Shown in pieces: positions 45,390 to 53,532 of a stretch of 64,000 bases of DNA; position 1 is the stretch's first letter, and the number at the start of each line of letters is the position of its first letter. A program made the translations under genes and the position numbers. The notes under the pieces were generated by a model. It was not told the origin of the DNA. It saw nothing but the letters and a program-made list of their open reading frames with translations, and did no database searches. Source of the stretch: Chitinophagales bacterium (GTDB taxonomy: Bacteria; Bacteroidota; Bacteroidia; Chitinophagales; LD1). The stretch is from the NCBI GenBank assembly GCA_016786765.1, contig JAEUUZ010000019.1, forward strand, positions 122,753-186,752, given 5' to 3'.

Positions 45390-46334
45390 TTAAACCGAAG
45401 GCGTTAAAAACAACGAGTTAATGGAATTATGTTCGTGTGTGTTGCGGATGCAAGTAGCAAACAACTCGGCTACCGATAGTTGTTTAATTTTCGAAGATGT
45501 TTGTTTCAACGGCAAAGTATTCGCAACAATCAGCTCGGAAAGTTTAGATTTTTCTATGTTCTCATAAGCCTTTCCTGAAAGTACGGGGTGTGTAATCAAT
45601 GCACGAACAGAGATAGCGCCTTTATCCATCAACAAATTGGCGGCACTGCAAAGTGTACCTCCGGTGTCGATCATATCATCCACAATTACAACATCTTTAC
45701 CTTCTACATTTCCAATTAAGGTCATATCTGCAATTTCATTGGCGCGCTTTCTGTACTTATCGCAAATCACCATATCGGCACCAAAATATTGCGAGTAAAT
45801 TCTTGTGCGTTTTACAGAACCTACGTCAGGTGCGGCAAAGCAAAGATTGGTCCACTGGTGATTTTGAATATACGGAATGAAAATCGCTGAACTGTTCAAG
45901 TGATCTACAGGGATATCGAAAAAGCCTTGAATTTGCGCAGCGTGCAAGTCCATTGTCATTACCCGATCCACACCCGCTGCAGTTAAAAGATTAGCTACAA
46001 GCTTAGCGGCAATGGCAACACGCGGACGATCTTTTCTATCTTGACGAGCATAGCCGAAGTAAGGAATCACAGCTGTAATGTACTCTGCAGAGGCTCTTCG
46101 TGCTGCATCTACAATCATCAATAATTCCAACAAATTATCGCCAGGTGCATTTGTATTTTGGATTACGAACACAAAAGAACCACGCACCGACTCTTGAATT
46201 TCAGGCTGCATTTCGCCATCGCTGAATTTGAGGAGTTGCATTTTGGCTAAATCTTCGCCATAATATTTAGCGACTTCTTCTGCCAAATAAAGCGAGTTAC
46301 TCCCTGCAAAAAGTTTTACTTCTGTAGGTATCAT
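45390..46334 (-). CDS. prs: ribose-phosphate pyrophosphokinase (PRPP synthetase)
   Basis: Makes PRPP from ribose 5-phosphate and ATP for nucleotide, histidine and tryptophan synthesis. Seen: KLFAGSNS start, FSDGEMQPEI, the flexible-loop and ATP region YFGYARQDRKDRPR (about 92-105), the metal-binding MTMDLHAAQIQGFF, and the PRPP loop VIVDDMIDTGGTL (about 216-228). 314 residues, as usual. It is monocistronic, with its own terminator. Confidence 0.97.
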   Translation of the reverse strand: MIPTEVKLFAGSNSLYLAEEVAKYYGEDLAKMQLLKFSDGEMQPEIQESVRGSFVFVIQNTNAPGDNLLELLMIVDAARRASAEYITAVIPYFGYARQDRKDRPRVAIAAKLVANLLTAAGVDRVMTMDLHAAQIQGFFDIPVDHLNSSAIFIPYIQNHQWTNLCFAAPDVGSVKRTRIYSQYFGADMVICDKYRKRANEIADMTLIGNVEGKDVVIVDDMIDTGGTLCSAANLLMDKGAISVRALITHPVLSGKAYENIEKSKLSELIVANTLPLKQTSSKIKQLSVAELFATCIRNTHEHNSINSLFLTPSV

Positions 46335-46368
46335 AGGTATAAGAATTAAAAGTGAAATGGAATGAACA

Positions 46369-46376
46369 CAAAGATA
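46369..46376 (-). promoter_or_regulatory. putative -7 element of prs
   Basis: TATCTTTG on the minus strand matches TAnnTTTG, 34 bases before the prs start. No matching TTG at 19 bases. Confidence 0.45.
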
Positions 46377-46423
46377 TTTTTATGTAACCAAAAAAATAAA
46401 TGTGTTGAAAAGTTTACTCTTGT

Positions 46424-47194
46424 TTAAGGATAAATAAACTTTTTAGTAGTAACGGAATAGGCGTTAAAATAACCCAATGCACCATTCGTAATATTGGAAA
46501 CAGGATTGGCCGGAGCGCCACTATTTCTGCCAGTGTTTTGATTCAAAGTGTAAAAATAAGTGTAAACGCCTTGATCTACAGACAACAACGAAAGATTTAT
46601 AGAGTCGTTTGCTTGAAATTCGAAACCCGGATTTACCACTACCGTCTTTAGCTTGCCATCTGTTAAACGATCATCAGCAACAATATTTACACCTCGCTCC
46701 AAACCATTTACTTGAATACCTACTTTATAATAATTCGTTACTCCTAGTGGATCGCGAAAATTGAAAGACAATCTGTTTTTATTAGAATTGGATGTTGTCT
46801 TATAAATACTATCGATGGCTACAGGAGGGTTTACGGCTGATACGGACTCGTATAGTTGCCCTTTTACAAAAACGGACAGCTTATACGACTTACCTACTAC
46901 TGCGTGAATGTTAGGCGACAGATAAATTCCCATAGCATTGAACTCCTTTAAGGTATCGGTTAGTAAACCATCTGAAATCGTTACAATTGCATCATGCAGT
47001 GGATGAAAAAAAACCGTATCAGTATAATCGGCCGATTCTGTTACAAACACGCGTGCCGGTTCAGCGATGTTATCGCTCAAGTTACCTTCGATAACTACAT
47101 AAGGTCCTGCATTTTTAAGTTTGATATTAATCTTTTCTTGGCAAGCGCCTGTAATCAAGGCAACGATAGCCATTAAAAATAATCTACTGTACAT
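46424..47194 (-). CDS. DUF4249-type lipoprotein
   Basis: A 256-residue lipoprotein (lipobox ITGAC near residue 18) of the DUF4249 family, with the typical opening YVVIEGNLSDNIAEPARVFV and later DSIYKT and NYYKVGIQVNG blocks. Members are regularly coded next to a TonB-dependent receptor and are thought to be its outer-surface partner, though the ligand is unknown. It overlaps the receptor gene by 11 bases, consistent with coupled translation. Confidence 0.85.
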   Translation of the reverse strand: MYSRLFLMAIVALITGACQEKINIKLKNAGPYVVIEGNLSDNIAEPARVFVTESADYTDTVFFHPLHDAIVTISDGLLTDTLKEFNAMGIYLSPNIHAVVGKSYKLSVFVKGQLYESVSAVNPPVAIDSIYKTTSNSNKNRLSFNFRDPLGVTNYYKVGIQVNGLERGVNIVADDRLTDGKLKTVVVNPGFEFQANDSINLSLLSVDQGVYTYFYTLNQNTGRNSGAPANPVSNITNGALGYFNAYSVTTKKFIYP

Positions 47195-49577
47195 CTGTTA
47201 CTTTTTTCTTTGATGAAGGAACTGTGAATTTCAAATTATACGTGAGGGACGGGACAATTCTAAACAGGTAAGTCATGATGATCTCCGACTGACGAGGATC
47301 GTCTTTGTTTGGTTGAAACTGAATAGTATAAGCATTCTTACGGGCATACAAATTATAAATAGAGAAGGCAATACTGTGTTCGAACGTTTTGCGTGTTTTC
47401 AAATCGTAGTTTAAACCAAAATCTAACCGGTGATAATTGGGCATGCGATAACCATTTCTCTCTGTGTATACATTTTGAATGGTACCATTAACGAAATACT
47501 TTCCACTTGGGAATGTTACCGCATTGCCGGTGTAGAAAACAAAGGTGGCGGAAAGCGATAAGCGCGGAAGCACTTGATACAAAAGCACTACAGATAAGTC
47601 GTGCGTGCGGTCTTGTTTTGCAGGATAGTATTTCCCATCGTTGATTTCTTTGAAAGTACGTTCGGTGCGCGAGAAGGTATAGCTAATCCACCCGGTGAAT
47701 TTCCCTGTTTTCTTTTTCAGGAAAAACTCTGCGCCATAGGCTCTTCCTGTGCCGTAAATCAGCTGACTTTCAACCAATTCATTAGCCCGTAAAACGGCTC
47801 CATTTTTGTAATCGATTTGATTCCACAAATGCTTGTAATAGCCTTCAATACTGAACTCAAAACGATTTTTCCAGAAGTTAAGATAGTACCCTAGCGACAC
47901 TTGATCGGCAATTTCCGGTTTCACATTATTACTACTCAAAATCCACTGATCGGTAGGCGAACCAATTAAGCTATTCGATAGTTGATGTACGTTCTGTGTG
48001 TTTCGCGCATAAGCGAATTTAATAGAATGGTCGGGCAGAAAATTATAACTCAATGTAAAGCGCGGCTCCCAGTTTACATGGGTTTTCCCAATTTTCCCTA
48101 ACTTCATATAGGTTGAATCTGTTGCAACACCTTCTTTATTATAGGTGTAAAACGTACTTGGTCCGGTAGAAGAAAATGTAGATAAACGTAACCCGGTACT
48201 CACTTGCAATTTGTTGTTTGGCGTCCATTCGTGCTGAACGTAAATGCCATTTTCCCAACCATATTTTTTAGTAAGTGAAAGTCGGTTTGCTCTAGCTGTG
48301 TCATTAGATACCACATTCCCCGGTTGTATAGTATGAAAAGTTGAAAGTAGCCCAAACTTGAAAGCATTTTTCGCATTGGAGTAATATGAAAAATCTTGTT
48401 TAAAGTTATAATCGAAAATTACTGATCGAATTTTTAAATCAGCAAACAAGCTGTTGATTTCTACGGTATAGTCAAAATCATTCACAATAAAGGAAGTGTT
48501 CGAAAACAACTTGCTCGAAAAAATATGATTCCAACGTAAAGTGCCAGTAAGGTTTCCGTAATCGATACTGAAACTTGTTTGATTTTTAATGCCGAATTTA
48601 TCGCGTCCGAAATAGCCGGAAAGAAAAACTCTATCCTTTTTACCAATCCGATAATTTGCCTTTGCATTAATATCGTAGAAATAAAGCGTACTGTTTTTAA
48701 AGCTGGTATTCCCGTTTCGCGCAGGAATAAGTGGTAAAAAAGCATCAGCGTATGTTCGTCTTCCTGTGATAATAAACGAACCTTTCTCTTTTACAATCGG
48801 CCCTTCTATACTTAATCGGGATGAAACGATACCAATACCTGCACTGATAACGTACTTTTTATCGTTCCCTTCTTTCATTTTGATGTCTAGGGTGCTGGAT
48901 AATCGTCCGCCAAATTCTGCAGGACTGTTGCCTTTATATAGTGTTACATCTTTTACCGCATCCGAATTAAACGTAGAAAAGAAACCCAAAAGATGAGAAG
49001 CGTTGTACACCGGAGCTTCATCCAACAGAATAAGATTCTGATCAGTTCCACCCCCCCGTACATTAAACCCTGAATTTCCTTCACCTGCAGATTTTACGCC
49101 CGGTAATAGCTGAATAGACTTGAGAATATCGCGTTCTCCAAAAAAAACAGGGATTCGTTCCAACTCTTTCATATCAAGCCGCGAAACACCCATTTCGGCC
49201 TTTTTTAGATTATCGTTTTTATGTGCTGAAATTTCAACTTGCTTCAACTCGCGCTGAGCTTGCTGCAGCTTTACATTGATTTGCTGATTTGACTCCAGTT
49301 TAATGTCTTTCTCTATGTCACTAAATCCAAGGTAGTGATAAACAATTACATAGTTTCCTTTAGGAAGCGTAAGTGAATAAAATCCATAGCCATTGGCTAC
49401 GGTTCCTATTCCGGCACTACCTTTCACTGTTACAGAAGTCCCAATCAACTCCTCCCCGTTTCCTGCATCTGTTACACTTCCGCTTATGGTAAAACTTGTT
49501 TGAGCTGCTAATAGTTGGGCTGTAAAAATGAAAACAGCCAGAAGAAAGCAATGTAAAGAGTACTTAATTTTTCGCAT
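47184..49577 (-). CDS. TonB-dependent receptor with carboxypeptidase-like regulatory domain
   Basis: Outer membrane receptor for an unknown ligand. Order: signal peptide (1-25), carboxypeptidase-D regulatory-like beta domain (about 28-110, SFTISGSVTDAGNGEELIG), plug (about 128-240, with ILLDEAPVYNASHLLGFF and FNVRGGG), and a 22-strand-type beta-barrel to residue 797. It pairs with the downstream DUF4249 lipoprotein. This class is not of the SusC type: the SusC-style plug signature is absent and no SusD gene lies nearby. Confidence 0.93.
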   Translation of the reverse strand: MRKIKYSLHCFLLAVFIFTAQLLAAQTSFTISGSVTDAGNGEELIGTSVTVKGSAGIGTVANGYGFYSLTLPKGNYVIVYHYLGFSDIEKDIKLESNQQINVKLQQAQRELKQVEISAHKNDNLKKAEMGVSRLDMKELERIPVFFGERDILKSIQLLPGVKSAGEGNSGFNVRGGGTDQNLILLDEAPVYNASHLLGFFSTFNSDAVKDVTLYKGNSPAEFGGRLSSTLDIKMKEGNDKKYVISAGIGIVSSRLSIEGPIVKEKGSFIITGRRTYADAFLPLIPARNGNTSFKNSTLYFYDINAKANYRIGKKDRVFLSGYFGRDKFGIKNQTSFSIDYGNLTGTLRWNHIFSSKLFSNTSFIVNDFDYTVEINSLFADLKIRSVIFDYNFKQDFSYYSNAKNAFKFGLLSTFHTIQPGNVVSNDTARANRLSLTKKYGWENGIYVQHEWTPNNKLQVSTGLRLSTFSSTGPSTFYTYNKEGVATDSTYMKLGKIGKTHVNWEPRFTLSYNFLPDHSIKFAYARNTQNVHQLSNSLIGSPTDQWILSSNNVKPEIADQVSLGYYLNFWKNRFEFSIEGYYKHLWNQIDYKNGAVLRANELVESQLIYGTGRAYGAEFFLKKKTGKFTGWISYTFSRTERTFKEINDGKYYPAKQDRTHDLSVVLLYQVLPRLSLSATFVFYTGNAVTFPSGKYFVNGTIQNVYTERNGYRMPNYHRLDFGLNYDLKTRKTFEHSIAFSIYNLYARKNAYTIQFQPNKDDPRQSEIIMTYLFRIVPSLTYNLKFTVPSSKKKVTDVQ

Positions 49578-49604
49578 TCAACACTTATATTGGGTTTAGG
49601 GAAT

Positions 49605-49634
49605 AAAAAAACCTGCTAAAAAAGCAGGTTTCTT
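49605..49634 (-). terminator. terminator of the RRM protein gene
   Basis: AAACCTGC / GCAGGTTT stem with a 7-base A-rich loop and a T run on the minus strand side, 20-50 bases after the RRM gene stop at 49654. Confidence 0.78.
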
Positions 49635-49653
49635 ATAAGATTCAGTATAGTTA

Positions 49654-49989
49654 TTAATAACGTTTGTTATATCCACCATTTCCTCCTCTGTCACCACCGT
49701 TTCCACGATCGCGGTTAAATCCACCACCACGGTTACCTCCTCCTTCTGTACGAGGTTGAGCTTCAGTAACAGATAATTCTCTTTCTTTTAAAGAGCGACC
49801 ATTCAATGATTCAATAGCTGTTTTTGCTTCTGCATCATTTGGCATTTCTACAAAAGCGAAGCCACGGCTACGTCCTGTAAACTTGTCAGTAATAATTTTC
49901 ACTGAAGACACTTCGCCAACTTGTTGGAAAAGCTCTTGTAGTTCTTGTTCCTTAACTGTGTAGTTAAGATTTCCAATGTAAAGATTCAT
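49654..49989 (-). CDS. RNA-binding protein with one RRM domain
   Basis: A 111-residue protein: RRM domain at 1-80 with RNP2 LYIGNLNY (3-10) and RNP1 RSRGFAFVEM (42-51), then a Gly/Arg/Asn-rich disordered tail. Small RRM proteins of this layout are common in Bacteroidota and cyanobacteria, some of them cold-induced, and probably act in RNA chaperoning. Monocistronic, with a -7 element upstream and a terminator downstream. Confidence 0.94.
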   Translation of the reverse strand: MNLYIGNLNYTVKEQELQELFQQVGEVSSVKIITDKFTGRSRGFAFVEMPNDAEAKTAIESLNGRSLKERELSVTEAQPRTEGGGNRGGGFNRDRGNGGDRGGNGGYNKRY

Positions 49990-50015
49990 TTTGTTGAAAT
50001 TAAAAAATTAAGTAT

Positions 50016-50023
50016 CAAAGATA
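50016..50023 (-). promoter_or_regulatory. putative -7 element of the RRM gene
   Basis: TATCTTTG on the minus strand matches TAnnTTTG, 26 bases before the start codon. The same octamer is used before prs. No TTG at the right distance. Confidence 0.45.
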
Positions 50024-50087
50024 GTAATTAAAACAATATATAGTACTTTTTTAAATTATTCAAACTTTAGGCAAAAAAACCTACGAA

Positions 50088-50441
50088 CTAATTACTAACT
50101 TCTGCCAATTGCAGTTCCTGTTCATTGGCTATCAACTTAAACGTTCGAATATCCTTGTCACGTTGAACAATCTCTATCATGCAATTTCCATTCGGCTCCC
50201 AATTGAAGTGTACATTCTCACTACTTAATTCATCGGCACTGATTTCAAACTTAAGTAACCCTTCCTCAAAAGAATAGGCTTTTACTTTCAGTTGACATTC
50301 CCATGGTTCTCCAATCATAGTTTTGGTAGCTGATAGGGTAATATGGACTTTCTTATTCGGTGAATCTTCCTCAATGGTTTTGCTTTGATTGAGCTTGCAA
50401 GCAGAAAGTGCAATGAGCAGCACTATAGTTATGTATTTCAT
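50088..50441 (-). CDS. small lipoprotein, unknown function
   Basis: Start placed at 50441, where MKYITIVLLIALSACKLNQ gives a lipoprotein signal (lipobox LSAC, Cys15); an in-frame ATG at 50480 would spoil the signal and overlap the upstream gene. The mature part of about 100 residues is beta-rich (KVHITLSATKTMIG, WECQLKVKAYSFEEGLLKFE) and could be a single Ig-like domain. No function recognised. It follows the HERIH protein gene by 14 bases. Confidence 0.7.
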   Translation of the reverse strand: MKYITIVLLIALSACKLNQSKTIEEDSPNKKVHITLSATKTMIGEPWECQLKVKAYSFEEGLLKFEISADELSSENVHFNWEPNGNCMIEIVQRDKDIRTFKLIANEQELQLAEVSN

Positions 50442-50455
50442 GCGTTGATTTATTT

Positions 50456-50782
50456 TTAAAGATAACGCAAAAACGCCCAAAATGGTCTGTTGCGTAGATA
50501 ATTTATTTCCAACTCGTTTTGATAAGCTTCCTTTTCGAAAATTATTTCACGGTAAGCTCGGTCGTGATTTCGAAAACGAATGATATTGACAAAGTAGTTC
50601 ATGACATAAAAAAAATAAAAAGGCAAAATCAACAATTCTAGTTGCTGCATCAAATGAATGCGCTCGTGATAAACAAGTGTTTTACTCCACTTGAAATCGG
50701 CATGCTTTATCAATACAAAAGGGAATAATGCCATTCCCGAATAGGGTAGAAATTTCAATGTAATAAACCAAGGCTTGCGCAT
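50456..50782 (-). CDS. small membrane protein with HExxH motif
   Basis: Start placed at 50782 (MRKPWFITLKFLPYSGMALF); the in-frame ATG further upstream adds sequence overlapping a terminator. The 108-residue protein has two hydrophobic segments (about 8-24 and 49-66) and HERIH at about 39-43, a possible zinc metallopeptidase signature, with later Glu-rich IIFEKEAYQNELE, which could give a third ligand. The family is frequent in Bacteroidota, but I know no function. Peptidase activity is only a suggestion. Confidence 0.65.
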   Translation of the reverse strand: MRKPWFITLKFLPYSGMALFPFVLIKHADFKWSKTLVYHERIHLMQQLELLILPFYFFYVMNYFVNIIRFRNHDRAYREIIFEKEAYQNELEINYLRNRPFWAFLRYL

Positions 50783-50831
50783 ACTAATTTTGTGCTGGTA
50801 AAATATACGAATCTTATATTGATAAATAAAA

Positions 50832-50859
50832 AGCGTGCCGCAAATAATTGCGACACGCT
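50832..50859 (-). terminator. terminator of the His/Pro/Tyr-rich protein gene
   Basis: AGCGTGCCGCAA / TTGCGACACGCT stem (12 positions, one mismatch) with loop ATAA, followed on the minus strand by TTTTTATTTATC. Confidence 0.78.
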
Positions 50860-50887
50860 GATAACCCAAACACATTTTACGAACTTA

Positions 50888-51175
50888 CTATCGGTGGCGA
50901 TTGCAATTCCCCCTCCCTTGGTATCCTCCATTACAATGTCCGCTTCGGTGATAGTTTCCTCTATAATAGGGTGCCGGTCTGTATACTACTACTGGTGGCG
51001 GTGGCGCATGTTGGCAAACAGGTGGTGGAACAGGCCGATAATATACTGGCGGTGTTGGCTGCGAATATACTACTACCGGACGGTGATGTCGATTGTATCT
51101 TCCGTAAGGTTTTGCTTCTGTTGTCAATGTCATCAATGTGAAGACGAAAGACAAAACTAAAATTGTTGTTTTCAT
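50888..51175 (-). CDS. secreted Pro/Tyr/His-rich small protein
   Basis: A 95-residue protein. A signal peptide (MKTTILVLSFVFTLMTLTTEA) is followed by a short mature chain composed almost wholly of Pro, Tyr, Arg, His, Val and Gly (for example YGRYNRHHRP, PPVYYRPVPPPV, YHRSGHCNGG). It has no predicted fold. Such chains can bind metals or form surface films, but no function is known. Confidence 0.6.
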   Translation of the reverse strand: MKTTILVLSFVFTLMTLTTEAKPYGRYNRHHRPVVVYSQPTPPVYYRPVPPPVCQHAPPPPVVVYRPAPYYRGNYHRSGHCNGGYQGRGNCNRHR

Positions 51176-51262
51176 ATCTCTTGTTTTGAAGATATGACAA
51201 GCATAGATGAAATTGGTTTAATGCAATTTCAATAGCGTTTATTTTTTTAAAACATTTTCACA

Positions 51263-51709
51263 TTATAGCCCACCCCCACTCTGGTCGATAAACAGATACT
51301 TTAGTGCCGTCATCATTCCAAATGCAACAACCATGTAAAATGTAGTTGTAATAAGTGTAATACTTACTTCCATTGAATTAGAAAAAGAAATACCCGTCCA
51401 TAAATAAATCAATCCATACAGCACTACAGCAATAATGGCATAGAAAATTAACGACTGTACAAAATATTTTTTGTTGTCGTCATGCAACAAAGATAGCCAT
51501 GGATTAAACATCACAAAAAACACAACGCCAAATGAGCCGCCATACTTAATCATTTCATCGGAATGCCAGATGCCTTTAGCGAGAAGCATTACCAACAAAC
51601 TAAACCCAAGTGAAAACAAAAACTGATAGAAAGGTGAGGCCTTTTTTAAAAAAGATGCAGTAAACATTTCACCTGTTTTTCGTCTGTTGTCTATATCCGT
51701 CTCGCTCAT
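51263..51709 (-). CDS. four-helix membrane protein, unknown function
   Basis: Start placed at 51709 (MSETDIDNRRKTGEMF), since eight residues upstream look non-homologous; 51733 is possible. The 148-residue protein has four hydrophobic helices (about 28-44, 55-70, 79-97 and 115-135) and no signature motif. It is 71 bases downstream of another small membrane protein gene of similar layout, so they may act together. Confidence 0.6.
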   Translation of the reverse strand: MSETDIDNRRKTGEMFTASFLKKASPFYQFLFSLGFSLLVMLLAKGIWHSDEMIKYGGSFGVVFFVMFNPWLSLLHDDNKKYFVQSLIFYAIIAVVLYGLIYLWTGISFSNSMEVSITLITTTFYMVVAFGMMTALKYLFIDQSGGGL

Positions 51710-51780
51710 TCTCTTTAATTTAATTAGGTTCAATATTAGGTCAATTTGAGGAAAACGAACACTATTCTTCGTCTTATATT

Positions 51781-52182
51781 TTAGTTTTTATCCGCCTCGG
51801 CATATTGCCAAAGCATACGCATCAATCGCATCATTAAACTGAACAAAACATAAAAAATCACAACACTGAACAACATCTGAATAAACTCTTTATGTTCCTG
51901 TATACTAGTGTTAGAAATTATGCGGGCAAACAATAGTAGCAAAGTCGTTAGCAAAACGAATACACCCCACGATTGCCATACATAGCGTACGAAAGATTCG
52001 TTGAACAGCGAAAAAAAGGAATTCGTTATACAATAGGCGACAATGGCTACAAAAGCAAAAAGAAAAGGGTACATCGTGTCGTTGCTAGCCATTCGACTAA
52101 ATAGAATCAAAACAACGCCAAAAAGTAGGCTGACCATTCCTTGTTTAACGGGAGAAAACTTACGAATCAGACTGCTTTCCAT
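51781..52182 (-). CDS. four-helix membrane protein, unknown function
   Basis: A 133-residue protein with four hydrophobic helices (about 13-30, 34-52, 66-86 and 100-122) and short polar loops. No known motif. It lies 3 bases after the SDR gene, suggesting co-transcription with it, and just before another four-helix protein gene. Confidence 0.6.
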   Translation of the reverse strand: MESSLIRKFSPVKQGMVSLLFGVVLILFSRMASNDTMYPFLFAFVAIVAYCITNSFFSLFNESFVRYVWQSWGVFVLLTTLLLLFARIISNTSIQEHKEFIQMLFSVVIFYVLFSLMMRLMRMLWQYAEADKN

Positions 52183-52185
52183 AGC

Positions 52186-53142
52186 TTAGATTGCTATTCC
52201 ATTCGTTAACATAATATTCGTAAGCATATCTTTCGTCATTGTATCTAAAGTATACTCTGGTTTCCAGCCCCAATCCTTTCGAGCAAAAGAATCGTCAATA
52301 CTTGCCGGCCAACTATCTGCAATTGCTTGTCGAAAATCGGGAGAATATTGCATTGAAAAATCAGGAATTTCAGCAATGATACATTTTGCAAGATCTTGCG
52401 GAGAGAAACTAAATGCAGAAAAGTTATATGCACTTCTTATACTTAAATTGCCGGCAGAAGCATCCATAAGTTCAATGGTTCCTCGAATTGCATCAGGCAT
52501 ATACATCATTGGCAGTACTGTGTTTTCAGAAAGAAAACAATTATACTGCTTATGTTTCACCGCCTCAAAAAAAATCTCAACGGCATAGTCTGTTGTTCCT
52601 CCTCCGGCTTTTGTTTTGTAACTAATTAACCCCGGATAGCGCAGAGAACGCACATCTAACCCCTTTTTCTGATAATAATAATCACACCAACGCTCACCTG
52701 CTTGCTTGCTAATACCATAAATGGTATTGGGCTCCATCACACAATGCTGGGGTGTATTTTGCTTAGGTGAAGTTGGGCCGAAAACAGCAATTGTGCTCGG
52801 AAAAAACAATCGCTTTACGCCTAATTCAACAGAACAATCAAGAATGTTCCGAAGTCCTTTCATATTCACACGCCAAGCCAACTCCGGATTCTGCTCACCC
52901 GTTGCGGAAAGCAATGCCGCTAAATGATAAATCTGATTCACCTTAAATTTCGAAACTAAGGTAGCAAGACTGTTTTTATTCAATACATCTAATCGCTGAA
53001 ACTCTCCACTCTCCAACAACTCTCCGGAAGGCACTTTTAAGTCGGTTGCAATTACATTATTCCCTCTTGCCCTTAGTGCCATAACTAACTCACTTCCAAT
53101 TTGCCCACATGCTCCCGTAACTAAAATAGTATCAGAATCCAT
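52186..53142 (-). CDS. NAD-dependent epimerase/dehydratase, L-threonine 3-dehydrogenase-like
   Basis: Short-chain-dehydrogenase-type protein of 318 residues. NAD-binding GACGQIG (10-16), active-site Tyr-x3-Lys as YGISK (about 142-146), and a C-terminal substrate part with PGLISYKTKAGGGTTDYAVE and DSWPASIDDSFARKDWGW. These last blocks match the UDP-galactose-epimerase-like L-threonine 3-dehydrogenases that make 2-amino-3-ketobutyrate. A kbl partner is not in the window. A nucleotide-sugar epimerase is the less likely alternative. Confidence 0.85.
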   Translation of the reverse strand: MDSDTILVTGACGQIGSELVMALRARGNNVIATDLKVPSGELLESGEFQRLDVLNKNSLATLVSKFKVNQIYHLAALLSATGEQNPELAWRVNMKGLRNILDCSVELGVKRLFFPSTIAVFGPTSPKQNTPQHCVMEPNTIYGISKQAGERWCDYYYQKKGLDVRSLRYPGLISYKTKAGGGTTDYAVEIFFEAVKHKQYNCFLSENTVLPMMYMPDAIRGTIELMDASAGNLSIRSAYNFSAFSFSPQDLAKCIIAEIPDFSMQYSPDFRQAIADSWPASIDDSFARKDWGWKPEYTLDTMTKDMLTNIMLTNGIAI

Positions 53143-53195
53143 TGCTATTTTTTTTTAAAACTAATGATTTAAACGTATCGAACAATCTACTGCCA

Positions 53196-53471
53196 TCATC
53201 GAGTATAGACGATATCAAATGATGCATAATTCATTATGTCGCCCATTAAAATACTAACATGCTCTACTTCTGCATGTTCAGGTCCGTGATGACAGAAATC
53301 AATCAACTTGAATACAGCGTCAGAATGCCCTTCTACATCAACGAAAACTTTATCTTTATCTACATTTTTCACATAGCCGAATACACCTAATCGGACAGCC
53401 ATTTCAAAAGTGGCCTTGCGAAAACTTACGCCTTGTACTTTACCTGTAATAGTTACTCTACGATTAATCAT
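53196..53471 (-). CDS. acyP: acylphosphatase
   Basis: Small hydrolase of acyl phosphates. 91 residues with the family signatures KVQGVSFRKAT (catalytic Arg18) and GYVKNVDKDKVFVDVEG (catalytic Asn36), in the ferredoxin-like order expected. The canonical Phe/Tyr before Arg18 is conserved as Phe. It is 53 bases upstream of the SDR gene on the same strand and may be co-transcribed with it. Confidence 0.92.
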   Translation of the reverse strand: MINRRVTITGKVQGVSFRKATFEMAVRLGVFGYVKNVDKDKVFVDVEGHSDAVFKLIDFCHHGPEHAEVEHVSILMGDIMNYASFDIVYTR

Positions 53472-53484
53472 TAGATAAAAATAA

Positions 53485-53514
53485 AAAAGGGAGCAGCAAT
53501 GCCACTCCCTTTTT
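53485..53514 (-). terminator. terminator of the PorE-like gene
   Basis: AAAAGGGAG / CTCCCTTTT stem with an 11-base loop and T residues on the minus strand side, 19 bases after the stop at 53533. Confidence 0.82.
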
Positions 53515-53532
53515 GAAATATCTTTTCAACGT

